Below, piece after piece: positions 1 through 9,044 of a stretch of DNA of 58,305 nt. A program made the translations under genes and the position numbers. Origin of the DNA: Acidobacteriota bacterium (GTDB lineage Bacteria > Acidobacteriota > Holophagae > Holophagales > Holophagaceae); contig JAJYRN010000017.1 in the NCBI GenBank assembly GCA_021794095.1, forward strand, positions 1 to 58,305, read 5' to 3'. The number at the start of each line of letters is the position of its first letter. Position 1 is the first letter of the stretch. The notes under the pieces were generated by a model. The model saw only the letters and a list, made by a program, of their open reading frames with translations. It searched no databases and was not told the origin of the DNA.

Positions 1-1071
1 CAGATTTCCGATGCGGTTCTGGATGCGGCCCTGAAGGATGACGCCCGCAGCCGCGTGGCCTGCGAGACCCTGCTGACCACGGGGCTGGTGCTGGTGGCGG
101 GCGAGATCACGACGGACACCTACATCCCGGTGGCCCAGCTGGCGCGGGACGTGGTGCGCGACATCGGCTACGACCATCACGACAAGGGCTTCGACTACGC
201 CACCTGCGCGGTGATGGTGACCATTGACCGGCAGAGCCCCGACATCGCCATGGGCGTGGACACGGGCGGGGCCGGCGACCAGGGGCTGATGTTCGGCTAT
301 GCCTGCCGGGAGACCCCGGAGCTGATGCCGGCGCCCATCCATTACGCCCACGCCCTGACCCGCCAGCTCGCCGAGGTCCGGAAGAACGGCCAGCTGCCCT
401 GGCTCCGGCCCGACGGGAAATCGCAGGTGACCGTGGAGTACGAGGGGGGCCGGGTGGCCCGCCTCCACACGGTGGTGATCTCCACCCAGCATGACGAGCA
501 CGTCACCAACGCCACCATCCGCGACAGCGTGATCCGGGACGTGATCCAGGCGGCGCTGCCGCCGGAGCTGCTGGATGAGCACACCGTCTACCACGTGAAC
601 CCCACCGGGCGCTTCGTGGTGGGCGGTCCCATGGGCGACACAGGCCTGACGGGCCGCAAGATCATCGTGGATTCCTACGGTGGCAGCGGCCACCACGGCG
701 GCGGGGCGTTCTCGGGGAAGGATCCCAGCAAGGTGGACCGTAGCGCGGCCTACATGGGGCGCTACATCGCGAAGAACCTCGTGGCGGCGGGCCTGGCGGA
801 CCGCTGCGAGATCCAGCTGGCCTATGCCATCGGCGTGGCCGAGCCCGTCTCCATTGCCGTGGACACCTTCGGCACCGGTCAGGTGTCGAACGAGGCCATC
901 GTGCGGGCCATCCGCGAGGTGTTCAGCTGCACCCCCAAGGCCATGATCGAAGCCCTGGATCTGCGCCGCCCCATCTACCGCGCCACGGCGGCCTACGGCC
1001 ACTTCGGCCGTGACCAGTTCAGCTGGGAGAAGACGGACAAGATCGAGGCGCTGCGGCGGGCGGCGAGATAG
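1..1071 (+). CDS. metK: S-adenosylmethionine synthetase, 5'-truncated by window edge
   Basis: Methionine adenosyltransferase, which makes S-adenosylmethionine from methionine and ATP in the cytosol. The frame is open from base 1 (reads [11 protein letters not shown], typical of the MetK N-terminal domain), so the real start lies upstream and only about the first 15-20 residues are missing. Visible family signatures are ACETLLTTG, the phosphate-binding type [13 protein letters not shown], the glycine-rich loop [18 protein letters not shown] and the C-terminal YGHFGR-SWEKTDK. The product appears intact to its stop. Unusually, a second copy of the last 25 codons plus stop lies about 130 bp downstream (see the repeat at 1201). 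Confidence 0.97.
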   Translation, partial: QISDAVLDAALKDDARSRVACETLLTTGLVLVAGEITTDTYIPVAQLARDVVRDIGYDHHDKGFDYATCAVMVTIDRQSPDIAMGVDTGGAGDQGLMFGYACRETPELMPAPIHYAHALTRQLAEVRKNGQLPWLRPDGKSQVTVEYEGGRVARLHTVVISTQHDEHVTNATIRDSVIRDVIQAALPPELLDEHTVYHVNPTGRFVVGGPMGDTGLTGRKIIVDSYGGSGHHGGGAFSGKDPSKVDRSAAYMGRYIAKNLVAAGLADRCEIQLAYAIGVAEPVSIAVDTFGTGQVSNEAIVRAIREVFSCTPKAMIEALDLRRPIYRATAAYGHFGRDQFSWEKTDKIEALRRAAR

Positions 1072-1200
1072 GCCGCCTGCGGCCGCTGGGCGCGCGGGCT
1101 TCGCCCTGGCGCGCACGCGGCGTCGGCTTCCCCGCGAACGGACGCGCCGCTGGGCGCGTCCTCCCGCTCGGGCGTAGCCCTCGCGGAGCGGGCCCCGCCC
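1072..1200. repeat. GC-rich hairpin-forming spacer between two metK tails
   Basis: This 129-bp interval separates the metK stop from a duplicated metK tail. It contains several inverted repeats, for example GACGCGCC/GGGCGCGTC around 1140-1160 and CCCGCTC/GAGCGGG around 1163-1192. It has no credible reading frame. It looks like a REP-like or remnant insertion sequence; no transposase or clear terminal repeats are visible. Confidence 0.5.
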
Positions 1201-1278
1201 TACGGCCACTTCGGGCGCGATACGTTCAGCTGGGAGAAGACGGACAAGATCGAGGCGCTGCGGGCCGCCGCGAGGTAG
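1201..1278 (+). pseudogene. Duplicated 3' tail of metK (25 codons plus stop)
   Basis: Reads [20 protein letters not shown], a few more residues and a TAG stop, matching the true metK end at 994-1071 codon for codon in length (78 bp) with a handful of substitutions. It has no start codon or ribosome binding site and cannot be a gene by itself. It is either a leftover of an older metK 3' end displaced by recombination or insertion, or a local duplication. The substitutions show that it is not a fresh duplication. Confidence 0.8.
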
Positions 1279-1298
1279 GTTCCGACCGATGGCCTCGA

Positions 1299-2219
1299 CT
1301 ATTCCGCCGCCTCCACGCGGTTTCGGCCGCCCTCTTTGGCGCGGTAGAGCGCTTCGCCGGCGTGCTTGAGGAGGTCCTCGGCGCCGGGCATCTCGCCCTG
1401 GCCATCCCGGGCGGCGACGCCCATGCTGGCGGTCTTCCGGATGGTCACGCCATCCAGCGTATGATCCAGGTCCGCGAGCTTCTGCCGGAGGGTCTCTGCC
1501 ACCTGGAGGGCCGCTGGAAGGTCGGTGTGGGGCAGCACGAGGGTGATCTCCTCGCCGCCGTACCGGGCGGCCAGGTCGGTGGTGCGCACGCTTTCGCGCA
1601 GCAGCTTCCCGATGCCCCGCAGCACCTCGTCACCCATGGCGTGGCCATAGGTGTCGTTCACGTGCTTGAAGTGGTCAATGTCAATCATCACCACGGCGAG
1701 GGGCGTCTTGTAGCGGCGGGCCCGCTGGACTTCCTGGTCGAGCTTGGCCATGAGGTGCCGGCGATTGGCGAGCCCCGTGAGGGGATCGGTGATCGAGAGG
1801 GCCTCCAACTGGGCGTTCTTCTCCCGCAGCTCATCCTGGAGCAGCTTCAGCTTGGTGTGGATGCGCACCCGGGCCAGCAGTTCCTTCTCGTGGAAGGGCT
1901 TGGTGACGTAGTCGGAGGCGCCGCGTTCCAGGATCTCTGCCTTGCGGTCCAGATCGTCCTCGGCGGTAAGGATGATGACCGGGATCTGCTCCAGCTCCTT
2001 GCGGCTGGCCTTCAGACCCAGGAACTTCAGGCCGTCGAAGCCGGGCATCACCAGATCGCAGAGCACCACATCCGGCGGCTGCTCCATGATCATCTTGAAG
2101 GCCGTGAGGCCATCGCCGGCCTCCATGAAGTGGGAGAAGGCGCCATCCTTCATGAGCACGGCCTTGATCTCGGCGCGGATCATGGCATTGTCGTCAACGA
2201 TCAGGATGCGGGTGACCAT
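1299..2219 (-). CDS. Response regulator with GGDEF (diguanylate cyclase) output
   Basis: A 306-aa cytoplasmic protein of the PleD/WspR type: an N-terminal receiver domain (TRILIVDDN, phosphoacceptor Asp in VVLCDLVMPG, conserved Lys in YVTKPF), a short helical linker, then a GGDEF domain. The active-site motif is GGEE (YGGEEITLV), compatible with cyclic-di-GMP synthesis. The RTTD tetrad just upstream matches the RxxD product-inhibition site. The ATG at 2219 is preferred over an upstream one because it begins directly at the receiver strand. It follows the glycosidase gene by 2 bp, so the two are probably co-transcribed. Its cognate kinase is not evident. Confidence 0.93.
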   Translation of the reverse strand: MVTRILIVDDNAMIRAEIKAVLMKDGAFSHFMEAGDGLTAFKMIMEQPPDVVLCDLVMPGFDGLKFLGLKASRKELEQIPVIILTAEDDLDRKAEILERGASDYVTKPFHEKELLARVRIHTKLKLLQDELREKNAQLEALSITDPLTGLANRRHLMAKLDQEVQRARRYKTPLAVVMIDIDHFKHVNDTYGHAMGDEVLRGIGKLLRESVRTTDLAARYGGEEITLVLPHTDLPAALQVAETLRQKLADLDHTLDGVTIRKTASMGVAARDGQGEMPGAEDLLKHAGEALYRAKEGGRNRVEAAE

Positions 2220-2221
2220 GG

Positions 2222-3238
2222 TCAGTCGTTCTCCGAGGCGGTTCGGATCCGGGTGACCCATTCCTTCCAGGCTGCGGTATCGAAGGGCGTCGGCTCTGGG
2301 GACGGCAGGTGGCGGCGGAGGGCGTGGTTCCGGGCCAGGGCGGCGGCGGTGACAGAGGCGGGTAGGGCCGCGGCGGCTTGGGCGCAGGCCTGGGCGCCGG
2401 CGTCTGTCTGGCAGACCAGCAGCCAGTCATGACCGGCTTCCAGGGACAGGCGCACCCGGTCCGGCCAGCTCCAGCCGGCGCAGCCGCCCATCTCCAGGTC
2501 ATCCGGAAGGAAGCGGCCGGTCACCCCCCAGGGATTGGCCGCCACGGAACCCCGGTGCAGGCTGGCGGGTAGCGGATCCGAATGGGGCGTCCGGAGGTGA
2601 GCCACCATCACCAGGCGGTCGGGATGGGCCAGCGGCACGAAGGCGGAGGCGTTGCGGGCCAGCTGGATGGGATCCGTCAGCTCTGGCAGGCCCTGGTGGC
2701 TGTCGAGAACGGTACCGCCCAGGCCCGGAAAATGTTTGAGGCACCCGCGCACCCCGGCCGCTTCCAGGCCGTGGAGGAAGGCGCCTGCAGCGGCGGCGGC
2801 CTCGGCGGGGTCCGGACTGGCGGCGCGATCACCGATGCCCGCCTGGGGATGGCCATCCCACAGATCCAGCACCGGCGCGAAGTCCACGTTGAACCCAAGC
2901 AGGCGCAGGCCCTCGCCCCAGAGCCGACCCCAGCGGGCGCAGGCGGCGGCCCCGCCCCGGGTCCAGAGGCGACGCAGGGGCGGTGTGTCGCCCACCCAGG
3001 GCCGCAGCCGGCTCACGGGGCCGCCCTCCTGGTCCAGGGCCACGGCCAGGGGCAGATCCACGCCGAACCGCGCCTGGAGGCCGGCGATCAAGGCGTGGCA
3101 CCGACCCGGGCCCGTTTCAGGATCGGAATCCAGGTTCCGGGAGAACAGGACGATGCCTCCGGGGGTGAACGAAAGGTCCACCGCCGGGGCATCGAGGCCG
3201 CGGAAGCCGCTCCAGAGGAGTTGCTGCGCCGCGCTCAT
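2222..3238 (-). CDS. Glycoside hydrolase family 3 protein, NagZ-like
   Basis: A 338-aa protein with the family-3 TIM barrel: GGIVLFSRNL, the substrate-binding ALDQEGGPVSRL, FNVDFAPVLDL, and LKHFPGLGGTVLDSH, the KHFPG.G...DSH loop of beta-N-acetylhexosaminidases. This suggests muropeptide recycling by removal of N-acetylglucosamine. The ATG at 3238 fits the domain start (MSAAQQLLWSGFRG); longer forms are not family-like. The C-terminal half is less typical (DDLEMGGCAG), so substrate is uncertain. It lies between the HD-GYP regulator and the diguanylate cyclase, reading the same way. Confidence 0.82.
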   Translation of the reverse strand: MSAAQQLLWSGFRGLDAPAVDLSFTPGGIVLFSRNLDSDPETGPGRCHALIAGLQARFGVDLPLAVALDQEGGPVSRLRPWVGDTPPLRRLWTRGGAAACARWGRLWGEGLRLLGFNVDFAPVLDLWDGHPQAGIGDRAASPDPAEAAAAAGAFLHGLEAAGVRGCLKHFPGLGGTVLDSHQGLPELTDPIQLARNASAFVPLAHPDRLVMVAHLRTPHSDPLPASLHRGSVAANPWGVTGRFLPDDLEMGGCAGWSWPDRVRLSLEAGHDWLLVCQTDAGAQACAQAAAALPASVTAAALARNHALRRHLPSPEPTPFDTAAWKEWVTRIRTASEND

Positions 3239-3290
3239 GGCCGAATCCAACCTGAACGAGGGTGGGCCACCGGGAAAGGGACTGCCGGGA

Positions 3291-4724
3291 TCACGCCGGC
3301 ACCCCGGGGCGATGGAGAACGCGCTCGTAGATGCGGGCCTCGATGAAGATCCGCAGGATCTCGCGGTCCAGGAGCTGGCTGTCCACCTCCTGTTCGAGGA
3401 TCTCCAGGCTTCGTTCGACGCTGACCGCCGTCTTGTAGGGCCGGTCGGCGGCGGACAGGGCATCGAACACGTCCGGGATGGCCATGATCTTGCTCTCGGT
3501 GGGGATCTCGGCCTCCGTCAACTGGCGGGGGTACCCCTTGCCGTTCAGCCGCTCATGATGGGCATAGGCGATATCCGGCACCCGGGCCAGGGGGCCGCGC
3601 CAGGGGATCTGGCTGAGGAAGCGGTAGGTGTGGGTGACGTGGCTTTCGATCTCTTCCCGCTCCCGGAGGGAAAGACTGCCTTTGCGGATGCGGAGAATCT
3701 CCAGATCGCCCCGCTCGATGACCGGACGCCGCTCCCCGTTCCAGTGCTGGTACGTCAGGCCCTCGAGGCGTTCCAGGCCCTCGGCCACATCCTGGGGCAG
3801 CACCGTGGGCTCATTGCTGCGCTGGATGATGTCGAACAGGTGCTGGGTATCCGATCGTTGCTGGGCCAACACCTGCTCCACCCAGGCCGGATCGAAGGGG
3901 CGGCCCTGGCGCCAGGCCTCCGAGAGGTGCTGCTGGATGGCTTCCATGGCGCGCTGGTGCAGCCGCTGGAAGATGCCTTCGAGATGATCCCCTTCGATCT
4001 TCTTCGCCTTGACCAGCACCTGTTCCCGGACGCCGACCTTGCCGAAATCGTGCAGCAGGCTGGCGTAGCGTAATTCCCGGAGCTGAGGGGCGCTGAACGA
4101 CAGGCCCCCGTAGGGCCCGTTGGGGGTCAGGTTGATGGCCTCGGCCAAGCCCACCGTGAGTTCCGCCACCCGGTTGGAATGGCCGGAGGTGCTGGGATCC
4201 CGGGACTCGATGGCCGTCACCGAGGCCCGGACAAAGCCTTCGAACAGGCTTTCGATGTCGTTCTTCAGGCCCAGGATCTCCCGGGTGCGGGCCTCCACCA
4301 TCCGTTCCAGGTTCTTCTGGTATTCCTCGTTCTCCTGGCGCAGCCGGTAGTGGTCCAGGGCCCGGTCCAGGGCGGCTTCGATCTCCGCGAGCTTGAAGGG
4401 TTTCTGGATGAAATCGTAGGCGCCGCGCTTGAGGGCCTGGATGGCGGCTTCGGTGGTGGCGTAGCCCGTCATGAGGATGCCCATGGCCTTGGGATCTTCC
4501 TCGTGGACGGCCCGCAGGAGGTCGAGCCCCGACAGCCCGCCGGGCATGTTGAGGTCCGTGAAAATGACGGGAAAGTGGTGCTCGCGCACCCGCTCCAGGG
4601 CCTGGTGGCCGCCCTCGGCGCCCTCCGCGGCATAACCCTGGTCCGTCAGCGCCTCCACCATCAGGGTCCGGAGGTCCACCTCGTCGTCCACGATCAGAAT
4701 GGGGATGGGGGTGGGTAAAGGCAC
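3291..4724 (-). CDS. Response regulator with HD-GYP-type phosphodiesterase domain
   Basis: About 477 aa. The N-terminal receiver domain has ILIVDDE, phosphoacceptor Asp in IFTDLNMPGG and Lys in FIQKPF. A coiled linker follows (about residues 125-165), then an HD-GYP domain with LLHDFGKVG and HHERLNGKGYP, the HHExxxGxGYP signature of cyclic-di-GMP phosphodiesterases. An insert of about 80 residues lies between the two halves of the HD core. The GTG at 4724 is chosen because GGAG sits about 6 bp upstream; an ATG at 4751 without a clear Shine-Dalgarno is the alternative. With the nearby diguanylate cyclase regulator it could form a local c-di-GMP switch. Confidence 0.88.
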   Translation of the reverse strand: MPLPTPIPILIVDDEVDLRTLMVEALTDQGYAAEGAEGGHQALERVREHHFPVIFTDLNMPGGLSGLDLLRAVHEEDPKAMGILMTGYATTEAAIQALKRGAYDFIQKPFKLAEIEAALDRALDHYRLRQENEEYQKNLERMVEARTREILGLKNDIESLFEGFVRASVTAIESRDPSTSGHSNRVAELTVGLAEAINLTPNGPYGGLSFSAPQLRELRYASLLHDFGKVGVREQVLVKAKKIEGDHLEGIFQRLHQRAMEAIQQHLSEAWRQGRPFDPAWVEQVLAQQRSDTQHLFDIIQRSNEPTVLPQDVAEGLERLEGLTYQHWNGERRPVIERGDLEILRIRKGSLSLREREEIESHVTHTYRFLSQIPWRGPLARVPDIAYAHHERLNGKGYPRQLTEAEIPTESKIMAIPDVFDALSAADRPYKTAVSVERSLEILEQEVDSQLLDREILRIFIEARIYERVLHRPGVPA

Positions 4725-4786
4725 AGCGACTCCACAGGTACCTCCCCTCATCGGCCGCGGGCCGCGATCAGGCAAGTTCCGGCAGG

Positions 4787-7360
4787 CTACTGGACGGCTT
4801 GGGCCTCCACTTCCAGCTGCCCATCGCGGATGTCCAGGCGGGCGAGGCCGCCGGGCCGCAGCTGGCCCTGGAGGACCAGCCGGGAGAGGGGATTGACCAC
4901 CACCTGCTGAATCAGGCGCTTGAGGGGGCGGGCACCGAGCTGGGGATCGAACCCCGCCTCGGCCAGCCAGGTCAGGACAGCCTCTGGAACATCGAGATCC
5001 AGCCGTTGATGCTGGAGGAGATCGCGAACACGCATCATCTGAATGGCGGCCACGGCCTTCATGTCCTCCCGGCTCAGGGGGTGGAAGATCACGACCTCAT
5101 CCAGGCGGTTCAGGAACTCGGGACGGAAGGCGCCATGCAGGGCGGCCTGGACGGCGGCCTGGGCCCGGTTGGGGTCGCCCCCGGCCTCGAAAATGGCCTG
5201 GCTGCCCAGGTTGGAGGTCATGAGCACCACGGTGTTGCGGAAGTTCACGGTGCGGCCGTGGCCATCCGTGAGGCGCCCGTCCTCCAGCACCTGGAGGAAC
5301 AGGTCGAAGATCCGGGGGTGGGCCTTCTCCATCTCGTCGAGAAGGAGCACGGCGTAGGGGTGGCGGCGGATGGCCTCCGTGAGCCGGCCGCCCTCCTCGT
5401 AGCCCACGAAACCCGGGGCGGAGCCGATGAGCCGGGTGGCGTCGGCCTCGTGGGTGAATTCGCTCAGGTCAATGCGGACCATGGCGGCCTCGTCGTCGAA
5501 GAGGAATTCCGCCAGCGCCCGGGCCACCTCGGTCTTGCCCACGCCCGTCGGGCCCAGGAAGAGGAAGCTGCCGATGGGGCGCTTCGGATCGCCCAGGCCG
5601 GCCCGGTTGCGGCGCAGGGCCTCGCTGATGGCCGTCAGGGCCGCATCCTGGCCCACCACGCGCTCCCGGAGCCGATCCTCCATGTGAAGCAGTTTCTGGA
5701 TTTCGCTTTCCATGAGCCGGTTCACGGGGATGCCCGTCCAGCGGCTCACCACGGCCGCCACATCGGGCTCGGCCACCTCCAGCCGGAGCATGGCGCTCTC
5801 CTTCGGAGAGGCGGCCTGAAGCTGCTTCTCCAGGGCGGGGATCTCGCCGTACTCCAGGCGGGAGGCCCGCTCGTACTCGCCCTTCGTCTTGGCCTGGTCC
5901 AGCTCGATGCGCAGGTCATCCAGCTTCTTCTGGAGGGCGCGGGCGCCCACGATGACCTTCTTCTCGTTCTCCCACTGGGCCCGCAGCCGGCCCAGCTCCT
6001 CATTCAATTCAGCCAATTCTTTTTCAATATCTGCAAGCCGCGAGCGGCTTGCAGCATCCTTCTCCTTCGTCAGGGAATGCCGTTCCAACTGCAGCTGCAT
6101 CTCCCGCCGCTCACGGACATCTATCTCAGTGGGCCGGCTGTCAATCTGCATGCGCACGGCGCTGGCGGCCTCGTCCATGAGGTCTACGGCCTTGTCGGGC
6201 AGGAAGCGGTCGGCGATGTAGCGCTGGCTGAGCTGGGCGGCGGCCACCAGGGCTGCGTCCTGGATGCGCACGCCGTGGTGCAGCTCGTAGCGCTCCTTGA
6301 GGCCCCGCAGGATGGAGATCGCGTCCTCCACCGTGGGCTCCTCCACCATCACGGGCTGGAAGCGGCGCTCCAGGGCGGCGTCCTTCTCGATGTGCTTGCG
6401 GTACTCGTCCAGGGTGGTGGCGCCGATGCACCGCAGCTCGCCCCGGGCCAGGGCAGGCTTGAGCAGGTTGGCGGCGTCCATTCCGCCCGAGACGGCACCC
6501 GCGCCCACCAGCAGGTGCAGCTCGTCAATGAAGAGCACCACCTGGCCCTCGGCCTTCTCCACCTCCTGGATGACGCCCTTGAGGCGCTCCTCGAACTGGC
6601 CCCGGTACTGGGTGCCCGCCACCAGGGCGCCCATGTCCAGGCCCATGACGCGCAGGCCCTTCAGGCTCTCGGGCACGTCGTTGCGGGCGATGCGCTGGGC
6701 CAGGCCCTCCACGATGGCGGTCTTGCCCACGCCGGGCTCGCCAATGAGCACGGGGTTGTTCTTGGTGCGCCGGGAGAGTACCTGCAGGACCCGGCGGATC
6801 TCTTCGTCCCGGCCGATGACGGGGTCCAGCTTCCCGGCGTGCGCCTGGGCGGTGTAGTCCTTGGCATACTTCTCCAGGCTGGCGAAGGTCTCTTCCGCCT
6901 TCTCGTCCTCCACCCGGGAGCCCTTGCGGACCTCGCGGATGGCGGCCTCCAGCTTCTTGCGGTCGAGGCCGAAGCGGTCGAGCACCTTGCGGGCGTCCGT
7001 GTGGGCGTTGGTGAAGGCCAGCAGGAGGGCGTCCGTGGCCAGGTAGCGGTCACCCAGGCCCCGGCCCGTGTCGCTGGCCACCTCCAGGAAGTGCCGGAAG
7101 CCGGGGCCGATCTGCGGATCCGCCCCGCCCACGGCCCGGGGCAGCTTCGCCACCAGCTCCTCGGCGGCGTCCAGCAGCCCCTGCTGGGAGTCCGGGGCCA
7201 GTCCGGCCCGCTCCAGCAGCGGACGCAGCCCGGCCTCGGGTGCCAGGAGGGCCAGGAACAGGTGCGGGGGTACCAGCTCGGGATGCTGGTCCGCCACGGC
7301 CCGTTCGCGGGCGGTCACCAGGGCATCGTTGGCTTTCTGGGTGAAGGGGAGGAGGGACAT
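4787..7360 (-). CDS. clpB: ATP-dependent disaggregase ClpB
   Basis: An 857-aa Hsp100 chaperone that rescues aggregated proteins with DnaK. It has an N-terminal Clp repeat domain, a first AAA+ module (Walker A GEPGVGKT, Walker B VLFIDELH), a coiled-coil middle domain (about residues 400-530, [14 protein letters not shown] and onward) that distinguishes ClpB from ClpA, and a second AAA+ module ([21 protein letters not shown]). The ATG at 7360 gives the usual [14 protein letters not shown] start. Length is normal. An AT-rich upstream gap (7365-7445) is the likely promoter region. Confidence 0.97.
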   Translation of the reverse strand: MSLLPFTQKANDALVTARERAVADQHPELVPPHLFLALLAPEAGLRPLLERAGLAPDSQQGLLDAAEELVAKLPRAVGGADPQIGPGFRHFLEVASDTGRGLGDRYLATDALLLAFTNAHTDARKVLDRFGLDRKKLEAAIREVRKGSRVEDEKAEETFASLEKYAKDYTAQAHAGKLDPVIGRDEEIRRVLQVLSRRTKNNPVLIGEPGVGKTAIVEGLAQRIARNDVPESLKGLRVMGLDMGALVAGTQYRGQFEERLKGVIQEVEKAEGQVVLFIDELHLLVGAGAVSGGMDAANLLKPALARGELRCIGATTLDEYRKHIEKDAALERRFQPVMVEEPTVEDAISILRGLKERYELHHGVRIQDAALVAAAQLSQRYIADRFLPDKAVDLMDEAASAVRMQIDSRPTEIDVRERREMQLQLERHSLTKEKDAASRSRLADIEKELAELNEELGRLRAQWENEKKVIVGARALQKKLDDLRIELDQAKTKGEYERASRLEYGEIPALEKQLQAASPKESAMLRLEVAEPDVAAVVSRWTGIPVNRLMESEIQKLLHMEDRLRERVVGQDAALTAISEALRRNRAGLGDPKRPIGSFLFLGPTGVGKTEVARALAEFLFDDEAAMVRIDLSEFTHEADATRLIGSAPGFVGYEEGGRLTEAIRRHPYAVLLLDEMEKAHPRIFDLFLQVLEDGRLTDGHGRTVNFRNTVVLMTSNLGSQAIFEAGGDPNRAQAAVQAALHGAFRPEFLNRLDEVVIFHPLSREDMKAVAAIQMMRVRDLLQHQRLDLDVPEAVLTWLAEAGFDPQLGARPLKRLIQQVVVNPLSRLVLQGQLRPGGLARLDIRDGQLEVEAQAVQ

Positions 7361-7364
7361 GGAA

Positions 7365-7445
7365 CACCTCGGGTTCCAGTCTAGGTTAAATATGACTGTA
7401 ATCAACTAAAGTTTTCTTCGTTAATCAATAAAGACCGTGGATCGT
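7365..7445 (-). promoter_or_regulatory. AT-rich putative clpB promoter region with TAATCAA direct repeats
   Basis: An unusually AT-rich stretch in a GC-rich region, directly upstream of clpB. Two identical TAATCAA heptamers (7399-7405 and 7422-7428, plus strand) lie 23 bp apart, about two helical turns. No CIRCE element or clear heat-shock sigma consensus is recognisable. Confidence 0.35.
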
Positions 7446-7452
7446 CCTGAAC

Positions 7453-8103
7453 CTACAGGGCTGTTCTCGGTTGCAGTGCTGCTTGGGCCAACAGCAGGCC
7501 CATGAGCAGGGCAATGGCCACGAACAGCGCCTGGAAGGCGGTATCCAGGCCGACGACCAGCTGGTTCTGGATGATGAAGCCCAGGCCCTGGAAGCCCAGC
7601 CCGCCGGGCACCAGCACCACCAGACCGGGCAGCAGGGTTACGATGGAGGGCCGCCCCTTCCAGTGGCTGAAGGCGTTGCTGGCCAGGCCCAGGACGAAGG
7701 CGCCCAGGCCCACCCCGAATTGGGGCCCCAGCCAGAGGGCGCCCTGGCGGGCCCCCAGGAAGGCCAGGACGGAGGCGGCCAGGATCCAGGGAAAATCCCG
7801 GGGGCGGGCCCGGAACAGCACCACGAACGCCCCGGCGATGAGGGGCAGGCCGATGGCCGGGGTCCAGGCTGGCAGCGGCAGGGGGTGGCCGTGGAGGGCG
7901 CGGGCCAGCAGGGGTGCGGCGAGGCGCTGGCCCAGGGCTACGCCGAAACCCAGGGAGAGGAAGGTCATACCCGTGTCCACCAGCCGGGCCGTTCCAGAGA
8001 CATGGTTGCCCGTGGCCAGCTCGTTCATGGACACCACCAGGCGCAGGCCGGGAACCAGGACGATGAGGGCGCTAAGGAGCTGGAACGGAATAAGCAATGC
8101 CAT
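7453..8103 (-). pseudogene. ThrE-family exporter, C-terminal fragment with MITE-supplied start codon
   Basis: The distal part of a threonine/serine exporter family (ThrE/DUF1212, YjjP-YjjB type) membrane protein. It holds the VPGLRLVVSMNELATGNHVSGTARL region and about six hydrophobic segments. The first ten codons (MALLIPFQLL) come from the terminal inverted repeat of the element at 8076-8424; native coding starts at the SALIVLVPG serine. Removing the element and one copy of its TTA target duplication rejoins this frame exactly to the N-terminal part. The insertion therefore created an artificial ATG in frame with the downstream half. Whether it is translated is unknown. Confidence 0.8.
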
Positions 8104-9037
8104 CGCGCGGGGTGCCGGGCAAGTGAGCCAAGGCGGCTGAGGTTCCAGCGGAGCGGGGCTCCGTGAACCGAAGCCAACGCAGGATCACGCCGCCCGCCAC
8201 CCCGCGCCCGGAGGGTTGACGCCCATCCGCGCGCCCCGCGGCGTCAGGGCCCTTGGCTCGGGCCTTCGGCCCTCGGGGCTCCGCCCCCGCCATCGGCTGT
8301 GCCGATGCGGCCCTATCCGCTTCGCAGATGGTGAACCATGAACCACATGGCCCTGCGGGCCCTTCCTTGCGGATGCATCGCGGCTGGGCGCCAACGATGG
8401 CAACGATTATTCCGTTCCAGCTCCTAAGGGTGAGCACCTGAGGCGACACATGCGGGAAGCGCCAGGCGGCGGCCACGGCCAGGAAGCCCGCCAGGGCGCC
8501 GGAGATGGGGTACACCAGGCGGGAGAGTCCCTGCCGGCGTCCCAGCAGGACGGCCACCAGGCCCACCAGGAGGCCGAAGATGCCGGTGAGGAGGACCTCC
8601 CGCCAGCCGCCCCCGAAGAACTGGGCGGCGGGGGCCGAACCCAGCCCGAAGCAGAGCACCGTCATGGCCGCGCCCCAGCGGGGCGGGGCCGTCTGGATGG
8701 CCCGCACGCGTTCCGCCGCCTCGGCGGCGCCGAGACGGCCGGCGATGAGGGCGTCCGTGGTCTCCTGCAAGTCCGAAAGGCGCTCCAGCTCGACATCCCC
8801 CGGCAGGCTGCGCTGGAAGAAGGTCCACTGCTGGCCCCGGCACCCGATGGAGGCGAAGAAGGCGGTGGGCAGCGCGAAGAACTGCCCCTCCAGCCCCAGG
8901 CGCTGGGACACCCGGGTCAGGGCGTCCTCGAAGCGGTGCGCCGGAATGCCCGAGGCCTGGTAGGCCCGGCCCAGTTCCAGGCAGAAGGCGATTTCCGGTG
9001 GCGGGGCGGAAGGTGAGAGCGGGGGCGGGGCGTCCAT
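8072..9037 (-). pseudogene. ThrE-family exporter, N-terminal fragment running into the insertion
   Basis: The ATG at 9037 opens a ThrE-type N-terminal domain (AFCLELGRAYQASGIPAHRFEDAL, then membrane segments LLTGIFGLLVGLVAVLLG and YPISGALAGFLAVAAA). Native coding ends at the LTL codons around 8428; the rest of the open frame to 8072 is element sequence with no protein-like character. The gene starts 8 bp after the oxidase stop at 9045, so it was probably co-transcribed with it. The break falls inside the first ThrE domain, before the PG loop, so it does not match the natural YjjP/YjjB boundary and loss of function is likely. Confidence 0.8.
8076..8424. mobile_element. MITE-like non-autonomous element (349 bp) inserted in thrE
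   Basis: Terminal inverted repeats: the first 18 bases (GGAGCTGGAACGGAATAA) are identical at both ends, and similarity continues to 27 of 30 (8076-8105 against 8395-8424). Both ends are flanked by TAA on the plus strand (8073-8075 and 8425-8427), a probable 3-bp target duplication. The interior is GC-rich with hairpins and no gene. Deleting the element plus one TAA restores an uninterrupted ThrE reading frame (VLTLSALIVLVPG). With no transposase it must have been mobilised in trans. Confidence 0.85.
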
Positions 9038-9044
9038 GGCGCGC

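Noticed and set aside
4799-7384. Very long open frame (861 codons) antisense to clpB
   Set aside because: It lies wholly opposite a well-supported gene and arises from GC-rich codon bias; its product is low-complexity (His, Gly, Gln, Val, Leu rich) with no domain. The same holds for long antisense frames opposite acs, mutS and the chemotaxis cluster (14945-17137, 19358-21586, 23857-27279).
8072-8427. The coding extension of the ThrE N-terminal frame through the insertion as a genuine C-terminal domain
   Set aside because: The extension has no hydrophobic segments or family likeness, coincides with the element boundaries, and the true continuation lies on the other side of it.
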